Source of the DNA: an uncultured Pseudomonadota bacterium
Lineage (GTDB): Bacteria; Myxococcota_A; UBA796; GCA-2862545
Direction of reading: 5' to 3'
Assembly (NCBI GenBank): GCA_913061235.1
Contig: CAJXTB010000008.1
Coordinates: forward strand, 124,001-188,000
Length of the DNA: 64,000 bases
Positions 51,005 to 58,872 of the stretch are shown one piece after another. Positions within the stretch are counted from its first letter, which is position 1. Each line of letters opens with the position of its first letter. Position numbers and translations under genes: made by a program. A model generated the notes under the pieces. It was given only the letters and a program-made list of their open reading frames with translations. It had not been told where the DNA came from and did not search any database.

Positions 51005-53119
51005 CTACGGAAGCTGAAGCTGACGCAACGTCTTCCAATAGGCCTTGAGCTGCTCGGGACTCGGCTCTCCGTTGAGCCAGTACGGCTGAAGCGTCTGGGT
51101 CGGCTGGAGTGCCAGCAGCCCGGCCCCCTCAGGTGCACCAACACCTTCGGACAGGAGCTGTCCAACCTGCTCGCCAGCGGGTTCGGACAGGACTTGTTCA
51201 CCCTGTTCAGTGACTGACGCAGCAACCGCTTCCGCAGGCTCGGACAGCTGAATCGCTGACTCCTCAACGGCTGCCTGCACCTGTCCCGGTTCTTCCGACA
51301 ACGCCACGACGCCGGCGGGCTCTTGTGCAGTCTGGCGGCGTTCCTCCGCCATGCGACGCTCCTGCGTCTCTTGCTGGCGTGCATCCGCTCGTGCTTGCTC
51401 TACCGCTTCCGTCTCTCGCGCTGCAACCGTGGCGGCACGGCTGGTGGCTTGTTCAGCAGCTTGCGCCTCCGCACGCTGGGTCGACCGAGCGGACTCTGCC
51501 ACCTGGGCAGCCTCAGCTTCGGCCGCTGCTTGCTCTGCTATGGCTTCGCGAGCCGACGCCGTTTCTTGCGCCACCGCTACTTCGCGAGCGGACGCTGCTG
51601 CTTGCGCTTCAGCTGCCTGCGCCGCCGCGGCTTCGCGAGCCGACGCCGCTTCTTGCGCTGCCGCGGCTTGTGCCGCTGCGGCTTCACGAGCCGACGCTGC
51701 TTCACGCTCAGCACGACGTGCTGCCCGGGTTGTTTGAGCGCGTTCGGCGGCAACCTCTCGGGCTTGCTCTTCCGCACGCGCTGTCGCCGCGGCTTCCTCG
51801 GCACGAACGCGGTCCTGCTCGGCAGCCAGGGCCGTCGCAGCAGCTTCTTCCGCGCGCACACGCGCTTGTTCTTCGGCCTGCGCCGCTGCGGCCTGTGCGG
51901 CTACTTCACGCGCTTGTGCTTCGGCGCGCGCGATTGCTGCGGTCGCCTCTGTCTCACGTTGTCCAGCCGTGCGTGCACGCTCACGTTCCTGTTCGGCCTG
52001 ACGCTCGGTTGCGGCCGCAGTCTGTTCGGCCCGTTCCTCAGCGCGGGCCGCAGTTTGACGGGACTGCTCCGCTTCGCGTTCGGCAGCCTGTTCGGCTTGC
52101 GCTGCCTCCCGCACGCCTTGCTCTCGCGCGCGCTGCGCGGTCTGTTCCGCTTGCTCGGTCTCACGCTCAGCTCGGTCGCTCGTACGTTCAGCCGCCTGCA
52201 CGGCCTGCGCCGTCTCGCGCTCTGCACTGTCTTCGGCACGCTGTACCGCCTCTTCGGCCCGGTCCGTCTCGCGTACAGCCTGTGCGGTCTCGCGCGTAGC
52301 TTGTGACTCAGCACGCTCGGTCGTTCGCACAGCTTGCGTCGTTTCACGCTCGGCCCGTTCCGTTGCGCGTGCCACGGCCGCCGCTTCACGCTCGGCATCC
52401 GTCGCATCTTCGGCCACAGCCGGGACAACAGCAGCAGCCACGACCGATGGAGCCTCAACCACCTCGGGTCTCTCCAGCGGCACAACGACGGAGCTGGCCA
52501 TCAGTAGACTCGGTGGAATGTCGTCACCGCCCGCAGCCGTGTACTTGCGCTCCGCCTTCGCAGCGTCTTCCCGAGCCCGTTGAAAGTCGAGCTCAGCAGA
52601 CGCACGCGCTTCACGCAAACGGGCCACGTTTAGGGCCTGCACTTCAGCGTCAACTTCGCGTCCCAACGCTAGCTGCCGCTCTGCACGGCGAACGTCTGCT
52701 TGTGCCTGTACCTGTGCCAGCTGGGCATCCAGCAGTGACACACGCTCGTTCTCCAGGCCGGACCGCTCGCGTAGGGCCTCCAGCGATGCTTCACTGGCCG
52801 CCAATCGGTCCGTCGACTCCGCTAACCGCTCACTGTCCCCCGCTTTCCGAGCCGACTTGATGGCCGCTTTGTCGGCTTGCACCGTGGCACGCTGCGCGCG
52901 GATTTCAAGGTCCAGCACGTCGGCATCTCCGTGAGCATCCCGTGCCTCACGTTCCTTCTGTTCGACAGCCCCCTCAAGTGCCTCGATCTCCGCCTGAAGG
53001 GCGTCCGCTGTGACCATGGAGCTCTGCGGAAGCTGGCGAACCAGTGAGTTGCTGACCTTGGGGCCTCCACAACCTACGGTAAGCAACAGCGCAACAAACG
53101 CAGGGAGTAAACGGCGCAT
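51005..53119 (-). CDS. Long repetitive helical lipoprotein
   Basis: A 704-aa lipoprotein (LLTVGC lipobox) that is nearly all helix. Residues about 30-195 form a coiled-coil region rich in Glu/Ala/Arg, with a stretch like DUF4398 (ADVRRAERQLALGREV). After a short Pro/Val linker (VVPLERPEVVEAPSVVAAAV), residues about 235-590 are an Ala/Glu/Arg/Gln low-complexity array. Near its end the units are about 17 and 12 residues (ASAREAAAAQAAAAQEA). The last 35 residues (QPTQTLQPYWLNGEPSPEQLKAYWKTLRQLQ) are distinct. Likely an extended periplasmic rod or spacer linking envelope layers; no enzyme motif. Its G+C-rich codons make long false frames on the opposite strand. Confidence 0.85.
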   Translation of the reverse strand: MRRLLPAFVALLLTVGCGGPKVSNSLVRQLPQSSMVTADALQAEIEALEGAVEQKEREARDAHGDADVLDLEIRAQRATVQADKAAIKSARKAGDSERLAESTDRLAASEASLEALRERSGLENERVSLLDAQLAQVQAQADVRRAERQLALGREVDAEVQALNVARLREARASAELDFQRAREDAAKAERKYTAAGGDDIPPSLLMASSVVVPLERPEVVEAPSVVAAAVVPAVAEDATDAEREAAAVARATERAERETTQAVRTTERAESQATRETAQAVRETDRAEEAVQRAEDSAERETAQAVQAAERTSDRAERETEQAEQTAQRAREQGVREAAQAEQAAEREAEQSRQTAARAEERAEQTAAATERQAEQERERARTAGQRETEATAAIARAEAQAREVAAQAAAAQAEEQARVRAEEAAATALAAEQDRVRAEEAAATARAEEQAREVAAERAQTTRAARRAEREAASAREAAAAQAAAAQEAASAREAAAAQAAEAQAAASAREVAVAQETASAREAIAEQAAAEAEAAQVAESARSTQRAEAQAAEQATSRAATVAARETEAVEQARADARQQETQERRMAEERRQTAQEPAGVVALSEEPGQVQAAVEESAIQLSEPAEAVAASVTEQGEQVLSEPAGEQVGQLLSEGVGAPEGAGLLALQPTQTLQPYWLNGEPSPEQLKAYWKTLRQLQLP

Positions 53120-53228
53120 ACAGGACCTCGGGGAATCGGTGCAGTAACTTCAAGACGATGCGGGGTCTTAAACCCGCGACCCGTCACAAGACCACTGACG
53201 CGGGACTGTCAACGCGTCTCACACCGCC

Positions 53229-55463
53229 CTACAGCCCTGCCAAGTCGGTCTCTCGGATTTGCAGCACATAGGTCCACGGAACGGCCGACATTGGCGTCCA
53301 CACAAACAATGTGGGCTCCCCCTCGACGTCCACAACGGCCTGCCCCGCTGGGTGCCGGTCCATCTGTGACAGAACCTCGGACACCGGGAACGGCTCTGGC
53401 GAGTACGTCGTCATTGTCCGCGCCGTCGCCTTCTGCTGAGAGCGCACAACTACGCGGTCGTTGGAGTCGACGAGCCACGCTTCCGCCGGTACGGACAAGT
53501 CAGCGGGGTCCAGATAGCGCTCGATGAAGGCGCCAAAGGCCAAGTCAGCCGCAGCGACTCCAAGGCGCTCACCCTGAGCATCGCGAATCGCCAAAGTACA
53601 CGTGAGCAACAGACCTGGGTCGCTCTCCTCGACCGACAGCGCACTCCATTGAGGCCCATTCGAGTCCGCCCCCACGCGATACCAGGGACGCGCCCGCGGG
53701 TCGAGACCCGACGAGTATCCTCCAACACCGGGGTACCCGACCAACACCCCCTGCTCGGTCGCTACATACGTCCATGTCGCAATGACGCCTTCATCTACCA
53801 CCCGCTGACGAACGTCTTGCCAGGGTCGACGTGCCAGCGCGGGGTTCTCAGAGCGCAACAGCGCGAGACGGAGCTGCGGCATCAAGCCAGCGAGCTGGTA
53901 CAGCTGCTCCTGAACAGAGGCAAGAGGCACGCTCGCGGGGACGTGCAGGTCCGGATGTTCCATGGAAATGACCGCGTCATAGTGATCGCTCTGTACCTGG
54001 TCCGGTGGTCCATCATCCTGGCCGAAGGTGGTGGCCAGGAACAACGGACGGCTCGTGTCCGCGGAACGAGTCAGCGCCTCGGCGGCCGCTGCTCCTAAGC
54101 CCGTCACTAGGGCTTCGGTCTTGAACAGCTCCGCGTCAATGATGCTGGCTTGCTGCTTGCTCGTGGTCAAGGCAACCACCACCTGACGTTCCCGCTCCTC
54201 AGCGGCCCGTTCGGCGACCTCTGAGGCCGCCATAGCTCCAAGTACCGCAAGCAGGGCCACCGCAAAGACAGACGCCAGCAACAAACCCATGATGCTCAGC
54301 GTGACCTGACGATGCTGGGCCATCCACCGACCAAACGTCTGCACCCAAGAGTCGGGGCTCGCCAAGACAGGTTCATCGCGTTGGTAGCGGCGCACGTCGT
54401 CTGCAAGCTGCTCGACCGACTCATACCGGTCGTTAGGCGCCAGTTGCGTAGCCCTGCGTACGATGGCGACGAGCTCTCGCGGAATGCGCTCACCATGGGC
54501 GTGAACCATCGGCGGGACATCGCCATTACTGGCCTTCATCAGCACCAAATACGACGTCTTCGCCCGAAGCGCCCGGGTCAGCGAGACCATCTCGAACAAC
54601 ATCAGACCAAGGGCATACTGGTCGCTGCTCGCGTCCAGTTCATTGTTCTCGCCGCGTGCTTGTTCCGGTGAGCAGTACTGCGGAGTTCCAATGACCGTAC
54701 CAATCTCGGTACCTTCGCCTGCAGTGCTGGATGGCAGACCTTCAAGGGTGTCTTCCGTCGCACCAATCAGCTTGGCCACCCCCCAGTCCACAACCAAGAC
54801 TTCGTGAAACGCACCGAGCATGATGTTGTCCGGCTTCAAGTCACGGTGCAGCACCCCGCGTGAGTGGGCATAGGCGACGGCGTTGCACACCTGTACAAAC
54901 ACGTCCAGCCGGGCCTTGAGGTCATGGTCATCATCGGGCTTGCTGCCACCACCGTACTGTCCACCACAAGCGGTCAGCCACGCCGTGAGGGTGCGACCAC
55001 GAATCAGCTTCATTGCATACGACGGTACTCCGGAGCGGTCCGTCGACAAGGAATACACTGGTACAATGCCTGGATGGTCGAGCTGTGCCGTGATCTGGGC
55101 TTCGGCCTTGAACCGCCCAAGCATCACCGCATTGTGAGCGGCCTTCGGGTCCATCTTCTTCACGGCTACATTTCGGCCCAAGGCACTGTCGCGAGCCGCG
55201 TGCACAAACCCCATCGCCCCACGGCCGAGCTCATTGACAACGTGGAACGGCACGTCTGACGAGTCTTGCACCGGTCCTTCCGACAACGTGATGACGCTCT
55301 CTAGCTCCGACATCAACGACTGAAGCTGTGCATGGGCGACTATCCCTTCGTTGCACAGCTCCACCAAGACGTCTCCGACGTCTCGTCCACCCGCTGCTAG
55401 GCGGTCTTCCACCGCATCAGCGATTCGAGGTTCTACCCGGTCCAGCCACCATTGACGGTTCAT
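53229..55463 (-). CDS. Receptor Ser/Thr kinase with extracellular Cache domain
   Basis: A 744-aa transmembrane kinase. An N-terminal helical cap (about 1-70) precedes the kinase domain with GRGAMGFVHAA, K102, HRDLKPDN (206-213), DWG in place of DFG (226-228, as in many bacterial kinases of this kind) and GTPQYCSPEQARG. A transmembrane helix (about 388-412) leads to a periplasmic region with a long helix and a dCache-like sensor (about 430-744), marked by YPGVGGYSSGLDPRARPWYR and SFSVEESD-like strands. Cache domains bind small ligands such as amino acids. It is divergent from a helical-repeat/micropeptide/sigma operon, which may be its output. Confidence 0.9.
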   Translation of the reverse strand: MNRQWWLDRVEPRIADAVEDRLAAGGRDVGDVLVELCNEGIVAHAQLQSLMSELESVITLSEGPVQDSSDVPFHVVNELGRGAMGFVHAARDSALGRNVAVKKMDPKAAHNAVMLGRFKAEAQITAQLDHPGIVPVYSLSTDRSGVPSYAMKLIRGRTLTAWLTACGGQYGGGSKPDDDHDLKARLDVFVQVCNAVAYAHSRGVLHRDLKPDNIMLGAFHEVLVVDWGVAKLIGATEDTLEGLPSSTAGEGTEIGTVIGTPQYCSPEQARGENNELDASSDQYALGLMLFEMVSLTRALRAKTSYLVLMKASNGDVPPMVHAHGERIPRELVAIVRRATQLAPNDRYESVEQLADDVRRYQRDEPVLASPDSWVQTFGRWMAQHRQVTLSIMGLLLASVFAVALLAVLGAMAASEVAERAAEERERQVVVALTTSKQQASIIDAELFKTEALVTGLGAAAAEALTRSADTSRPLFLATTFGQDDGPPDQVQSDHYDAVISMEHPDLHVPASVPLASVQEQLYQLAGLMPQLRLALLRSENPALARRPWQDVRQRVVDEGVIATWTYVATEQGVLVGYPGVGGYSSGLDPRARPWYRVGADSNGPQWSALSVEESDPGLLLTCTLAIRDAQGERLGVAAADLAFGAFIERYLDPADLSVPAEAWLVDSNDRVVVRSQQKATARTMTTYSPEPFPVSEVLSQMDRHPAGQAVVDVEGEPTLFVWTPMSAVPWTYVLQIRETDLAGL

Positions 55464-55591
55464 CCAGCGCGCTCCAGTTCGTCAACACCACGTCAACCGA
55501 AGACTGTTTTCGTCACCATGGTTAACACTCAGGCATCTGAACATACAACTATTGCAGATGTGCAGCCGCACTCGCTTTTTGGGAATTCATC

Positions 55592-56197
55592 ATGGACTAC
55601 CGCTCCGTACTTGAGCGCATCATTGAACAGGTCGACTCGGTCGCCTACCTCACGCCCTCGGCGCAGGTAGACCCCCGTCATCGCAGTGTTCTCACCGAAG
55701 TCGGTGCCATGATTCAGGACTCCACGATTACGCCGGACCACATCCGCACCCACATCCAACGCAGCTACGACAAGGGTCGGCTGGACCGCGTGCACTACCT
55801 GTCGGCGCTTCACGTGCTGGCCGCCAGTCCGCGCGTGCAAGACTGGGCGGAAGCCGCTCGGCTCGCCGGAGAGCAAGAGCTCGCGGCACTCGACCACGGT
55901 GGCCCGTTCCAGCAGACGAACTTGGCTGCCGTCGACCGTCACCGCGGTGTCGTCGCCTACTTGCGGGGTCACTACGACAACGCACTCGACCACTTCTCTC
56001 GCGCCCTTGAGCGTCAGCGAAGTGCAGAGAATCTCGGCAATGTCCTGTGCTCACTCGTCCGCCTAGGCGAAATTGACGAAGCACGGTCGCTACTCGCGCA
56101 AATCCGCGCAACACTTCCACAAGCTTTGGTCACGGACCTCACCGCGATGGTGAACCAAGACCCCGATCTGGCTCTTTTGCGAACGGAGGACGCATGA
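55592..56197 (+). CDS. TPR-like helical-repeat protein
   Basis: A 201-aa cytoplasmic protein. The second half has TPR-like helices (GPFQQTNLAAVDRHRGVVAYLRGHYDNALDHFSRALERQRSAENLGNVLCSLVRLGEIDEARSLLAQI). The N-terminal part is helical with paired Val/Leu and acidic residues and resembles no known domain. It is translationally coupled by ATGA to a 57-aa secreted peptide gene and then to a sigma factor, and lies divergent from a Cache kinase across 128 bp. It could act as a scaffold or anti-sigma-like switch; inferred from context only. Confidence 0.78.
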   Translation: MDYRSVLERIIEQVDSVAYLTPSAQVDPRHRSVLTEVGAMIQDSTITPDHIRTHIQRSYDKGRLDRVHYLSALHVLAASPRVQDWAEAARLAGEQELAALDHGGPFQQTNLAAVDRHRGVVAYLRGHYDNALDHFSRALERQRSAENLGNVLCSLVRLGEIDEARSLLAQIRATLPQALVTDLTAMVNQDPDLALLRTEDA

Positions 56198-56367
56198 ACG
56201 CGTTGTTTTTCTTCTTTGTCTGGGTACTCGCCTCAATCTCTGGCGGTGACCCCTGTGACAACCCACAATTCGCCGACGCCCACGCCGACGAGTGTGTTGA
56301 AGATGTAGCTCCAACCGCAATCCCGAAGTCGGACACAAGTCTCGGCGACATCTCGAACGGATTCTAA
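56194..56367 (+). CDS. 57-aa secreted Asp/Cys-containing peptide
   Basis: Translated directly from the sequence. ATG at 56194 overlaps the previous stop (ATGA), and the TAA at 56365-56367 leaves one base before the sigma factor ATG. The product MNALFFFFVWVLASISGGDP followed by CDNPQFADAHADECVEDVAPT has a hydrophobic signal-like N-terminus and a mature part of about 37 residues with two cysteines and many acids. Perfect coupling on both sides and a clear export signal support a real gene too short for most gene finders. It may be an exported sensor peptide or lie in the membrane. Confidence 0.65.
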   Translation: MNALFFFFVWVLASISGGDPCDNPQFADAHADECVEDVAPTAIPKSDTSLGDISNGF

Positions 56368-56368
56368 A

Positions 56369-56974
56369 ATGACTGAGCTGACTTTCCAGCTCCAGGATCT
56401 GTTAGCGGACCGGCATACGCAGGAATCCCGCGCACTCTTCGAGCTGTTGTTGAAATACGTGAACCGTCGTGTACGGAGTGCCGCTTGGCGCTGCTGTCGT
56501 GGCGTGTTCGGCGAGTCCGAACTGGACGAAATTGTGAGCGATGTACTGCTCCAGCTGATGACCAGCGCTCTAGCGCGCTTCCGTGGCGAGACCATCGGCG
56601 AGATGCTGGCCTTTGTCCGCACCGTTGCCGACCGTTCGCTGTGGCGTGCGGCCCGTAAGGTCCAGCGTGAGCGCAAGGCCATTCGTCAGGATGAACGCGT
56701 TGTCCGTGCTTGGCACGCAGAGTTGCCTTCGCCCGAAGACCTCGTGCGTCTGGTACCCGACTCTCCCCTAAGCGACGTTGATGAAGCCTACCTTCGTGGA
56801 CTGCTCGCCGCAGGAAGCAAGGTCGCATACGCAAGGGAGACCGGCGTGTCTCGCGCAGCCGTGACCCAACGGGTCAAGCGCATCCAGACACGAATCGCCA
56901 AGCTCGCTGATGGTGAGCAGATGGCAGTCGACGCTTGGCTACATCAAGCCGCCCACGAAGTCCTCGCACAGTAG
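56369..56974 (+). CDS. ECF-like RNA polymerase sigma factor
   Basis: A 201-aa sigma-70-family protein. Region 2 (about 15-100) includes LLKYVNRRVRSAAWRCC and LDEIVSDVLLQLMTSALARFRGETIGEMLAFVRTVADRSLWRAARKVQRER. Region 4 (about 135-180) has a helix-turn-helix YARETGVSRAAVTQRVKRIQTRI. Length and the lack of region 1/3 indicate the extracytoplasmic-function group. There is no classical zinc anti-sigma gene after it; the upstream peptide and TPR-like genes may do that job. It is followed after 51 bp by a convergent gene. Confidence 0.82.
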   Translation: MTELTFQLQDLLADRHTQESRALFELLLKYVNRRVRSAAWRCCRGVFGESELDEIVSDVLLQLMTSALARFRGETIGEMLAFVRTVADRSLWRAARKVQRERKAIRQDERVVRAWHAELPSPEDLVRLVPDSPLSDVDEAYLRGLLAAGSKVAYARETGVSRAAVTQRVKRIQTRIAKLADGEQMAVDAWLHQAAHEVLAQ

Positions 56975-57025
56975 CGAGTCTTCGCAGGGCCTTCCCCCGT
57001 CAGCGCCTCTATAGACACCGCAGGG

Positions 57026-57802
57026 TCAGTCGCGCGACACGACCCACAACGTCTTGCCCGACTCAAGCCACGGGTACTCTGCGGGTGCACCCAACGGGTG
57101 AAATGTGAGTGCCGACTCCACGTGAAGTCCAGCCTCGCCCAAGGCGTGCTTCAGCTCATCGTCGGACCAGTACCGCTGGCGGATGCTGCCGCGCAGGTCC
57201 CGTGTGATCATGGGCGTCTCTTCTTCCACATTCAACGAGAGACGGCCAATGTTCGACCGCTCGTTGAACCGAGCCGTACACGACATGGTGTAGTTGGAGC
57301 CTTCAGCCCGAGCGTCTGTGCAGTTCCACAGCTGGGAGCGGTAGATGACGAGGTTGTTGGTATCGAAGACCATGACCCCACCACGCGTCAGCGCGTCATG
57401 GACGCAGCTAAACATGTCCACCAGCTCTTGCTCTTCGAGAAGATGATTGACCGTATCGCCAGTGCAAACCGCCACATCGAAGCTTCCGTCAAGCTCGAAG
57501 GCGCGAATGTCGCCAACGCGCAGATCAATGTCCATCGAGTCGCGTTCAATTCGACGCCGGGCAATGTCCAGCATGCGGTCCGACTGGTCCAGGCCCGTCA
57601 CCTGGTAGCCCCGCTTGTGCAGCCCCATTGCCAGTAGTCCAGTTCCACAGCCAAGATCGAGCAAGCGAGCCGGCGCAACAAGGGCGTGGTCTAGCAACGC
57701 GTCACAGATGTGATGCACCATCAGCTCACTGAAGTGGTCGCGAATGGCATTGTCATAGAAGGTAGCTAGGTCTTTGTACACGCGAACTCCAGCGCAAGGC
57801 AT
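57026..57802 (-). CDS. SAM-dependent methyltransferase
   Basis: A 258-aa class I methyltransferase: YKDLATFYDNAIRDHFSEL start region, motif I RLLDLGCGTGLLAMGL, GLDQSDRMLDIARRR, DVAVCTGDTVNHLL and a C-terminal part with RQRYWSDDELKHALGEAGLHVES. The pattern is that of the general Methyltransf_11/25 group that acts on small molecules; substrate unknown. The start MPCAGVRVYKDLATFYD is 40 bp from the divergent lspA start; a GTG four codons later is equally plausible. Confidence 0.88.
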   Translation of the reverse strand: MPCAGVRVYKDLATFYDNAIRDHFSELMVHHICDALLDHALVAPARLLDLGCGTGLLAMGLHKRGYQVTGLDQSDRMLDIARRRIERDSMDIDLRVGDIRAFELDGSFDVAVCTGDTVNHLLEEQELVDMFSCVHDALTRGGVMVFDTNNLVIYRSQLWNCTDARAEGSNYTMSCTARFNERSNIGRLSLNVEEETPMITRDLRGSIRQRYWSDDELKHALGEAGLHVESALTFHPLGAPAEYPWLESGKTLWVVSRD

Positions 57803-57842
57803 CGTAGCCTGTGGCTCGACTAATTGGGTTAGACGCGATGAC

Positions 57843-58403
57843 GTGAACACCAAGAACATCGGTTTTAGCGTCACCGTAGCGGTCGGGCTCGTGCTTGATC
57901 AGCTCACTAAGGCGTGGGCGCGCGGCGAACCCCTTCTGCAGACACGAGATGGTTGGGCAGTCAGCGAACACTTCTTGCACCTTGTGCGACGAGAGAACTC
58001 GGGCGCTGCATTCAGCCTGCTGAGCGGTCTACCCGCGGAGTGGCGTGTGCTTGCATTCGCGATGTTCAACGTGGTGGCCGCCGTGATTGGCCTGTGGCTG
58101 CTGTCTCGCACCACCAAGACTCGCTGGCCACGTGCCATCGGGATTGGTCTGTTCGTTGCGGGTGCGGTCGGTAACGGCATCGACCGTCTCATCTTCGGCT
58201 CCGTCACCGACTTTATCCGAGTCCATGCGGACGTAGAGCCACTGTACTCCTTCATCCTCAGCACGTTCGGTCGCGCCGACGGTCCGGTATTCAACATTGC
58301 CGATGTTTGGCTGTTGATTGGCGTGTTGTGCATCCTTATTGCGGACTGGCGCTGGGAACGTCGCCAGTCTGCCGCGGAGAACTCCAATGCCCCTTCCCTC
58401 TGA
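57843..58403 (+). CDS. lspA: Lipoprotein signal peptidase (signal peptidase II)
   Basis: A 186-aa aspartic membrane protease that removes lipoprotein signal peptides. It has DQLTKAWA, RRENSGAAFSLLSG, the catalytic Asp in GNGIDRLIFGSVTDFI and the second catalytic Asp in PVFNIADVWLL, with four transmembrane helices. It starts at GTG in MNTKNIGFSVTV; the upstream frame is antisense to the divergent gene. The gene overlaps the next by 17 bp. This window encodes at least seven of its likely substrates. Confidence 0.95.
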   Translation: MNTKNIGFSVTVAVGLVLDQLTKAWARGEPLLQTRDGWAVSEHFLHLVRRENSGAAFSLLSGLPAEWRVLAFAMFNVVAAVIGLWLLSRTTKTRWPRAIGIGLFVAGAVGNGIDRLIFGSVTDFIRVHADVEPLYSFILSTFGRADGPVFNIADVWLLIGVLCILIADWRWERRQSAAENSNAPSL

Positions 58404-58872
58404 CTTCGCTGTCGAGTGCTTGTACACTTCTGAAGCTTGGTACGTACACGACCTCATCGAGGTCAACGCCGAGCGCATTGTCGCCGTCACGGACACCACC
58501 CGTCTTGGCCACTTGGTTGATGCCCAGCGCGTCTGGCCCGGTCATCCCAAGCACCTTCCCGGTGCCGCGGTCATTCAGATCACTGGGGTTCTAGGACAGC
58601 TGCACGCCATCTACGGTCTGAACCTCCGCCCCACGGACGGTTGGGTCGGCTTTGGCACACACGTGCACGGCTGTAAGTTCGCTAGCCTTGGCGAGATTGG
58701 TCCGCCGGTGGAGCTTGTGGGAGAGATCACCCGGTCCCGCACCATTCGAGGCACCGTCTTCACCGACTACACCTTCTCCTTTTCCCAAGAGGGGCGCAGC
58801 GTCTACACCTCTACACAGACCGCTGGCTGGCGACGGTCCGACCATCGCGGCCCGCTTGAGCCGAGCGCATGA
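58387..58872 (+). CDS. Hotdog-fold FabZ/FabA-like protein
   Basis: A 161-aa protein of the 3-hydroxyacyl-ACP dehydratase type: PGHPKHLPGAAVIQITGVLGQLHAIYGLNLRPTDGWVGFGTHVHGCKFASLGEIG and GTVFTDYTFSFSQEGRSVYTSTQTAGW show the central hotdog helix and sheet. A His/Glu active-site pair typical of FabZ was not clearly placed, so a thioesterase-like or non-catalytic role is possible. It overlaps lspA by 17 bp and the CsgG-like gene by 4 bp (ATGA), so all are co-translated. Confidence 0.75.
   Translation: MPLPSDFAVECLYTSEAWYVHDLIEVNAERIVAVTDTTRLGHLVDAQRVWPGHPKHLPGAAVIQITGVLGQLHAIYGLNLRPTDGWVGFGTHVHGCKFASLGEIGPPVELVGEITRSRTIRGTVFTDYTFSFSQEGRSVYTSTQTAGWRRSDHRGPLEPSA

Noticed and set aside
51323-52306. 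Two long overlapping plus-strand frames of more than 320 codons
   Set aside because: They are antisense to the repetitive helical lipoprotein and arise from its G+C-rich Ala/Arg/Glu codons. Composition (Arg/Cys/Leu or Pro/Leu/Arg rich) is not protein-like and no start signals are seen.
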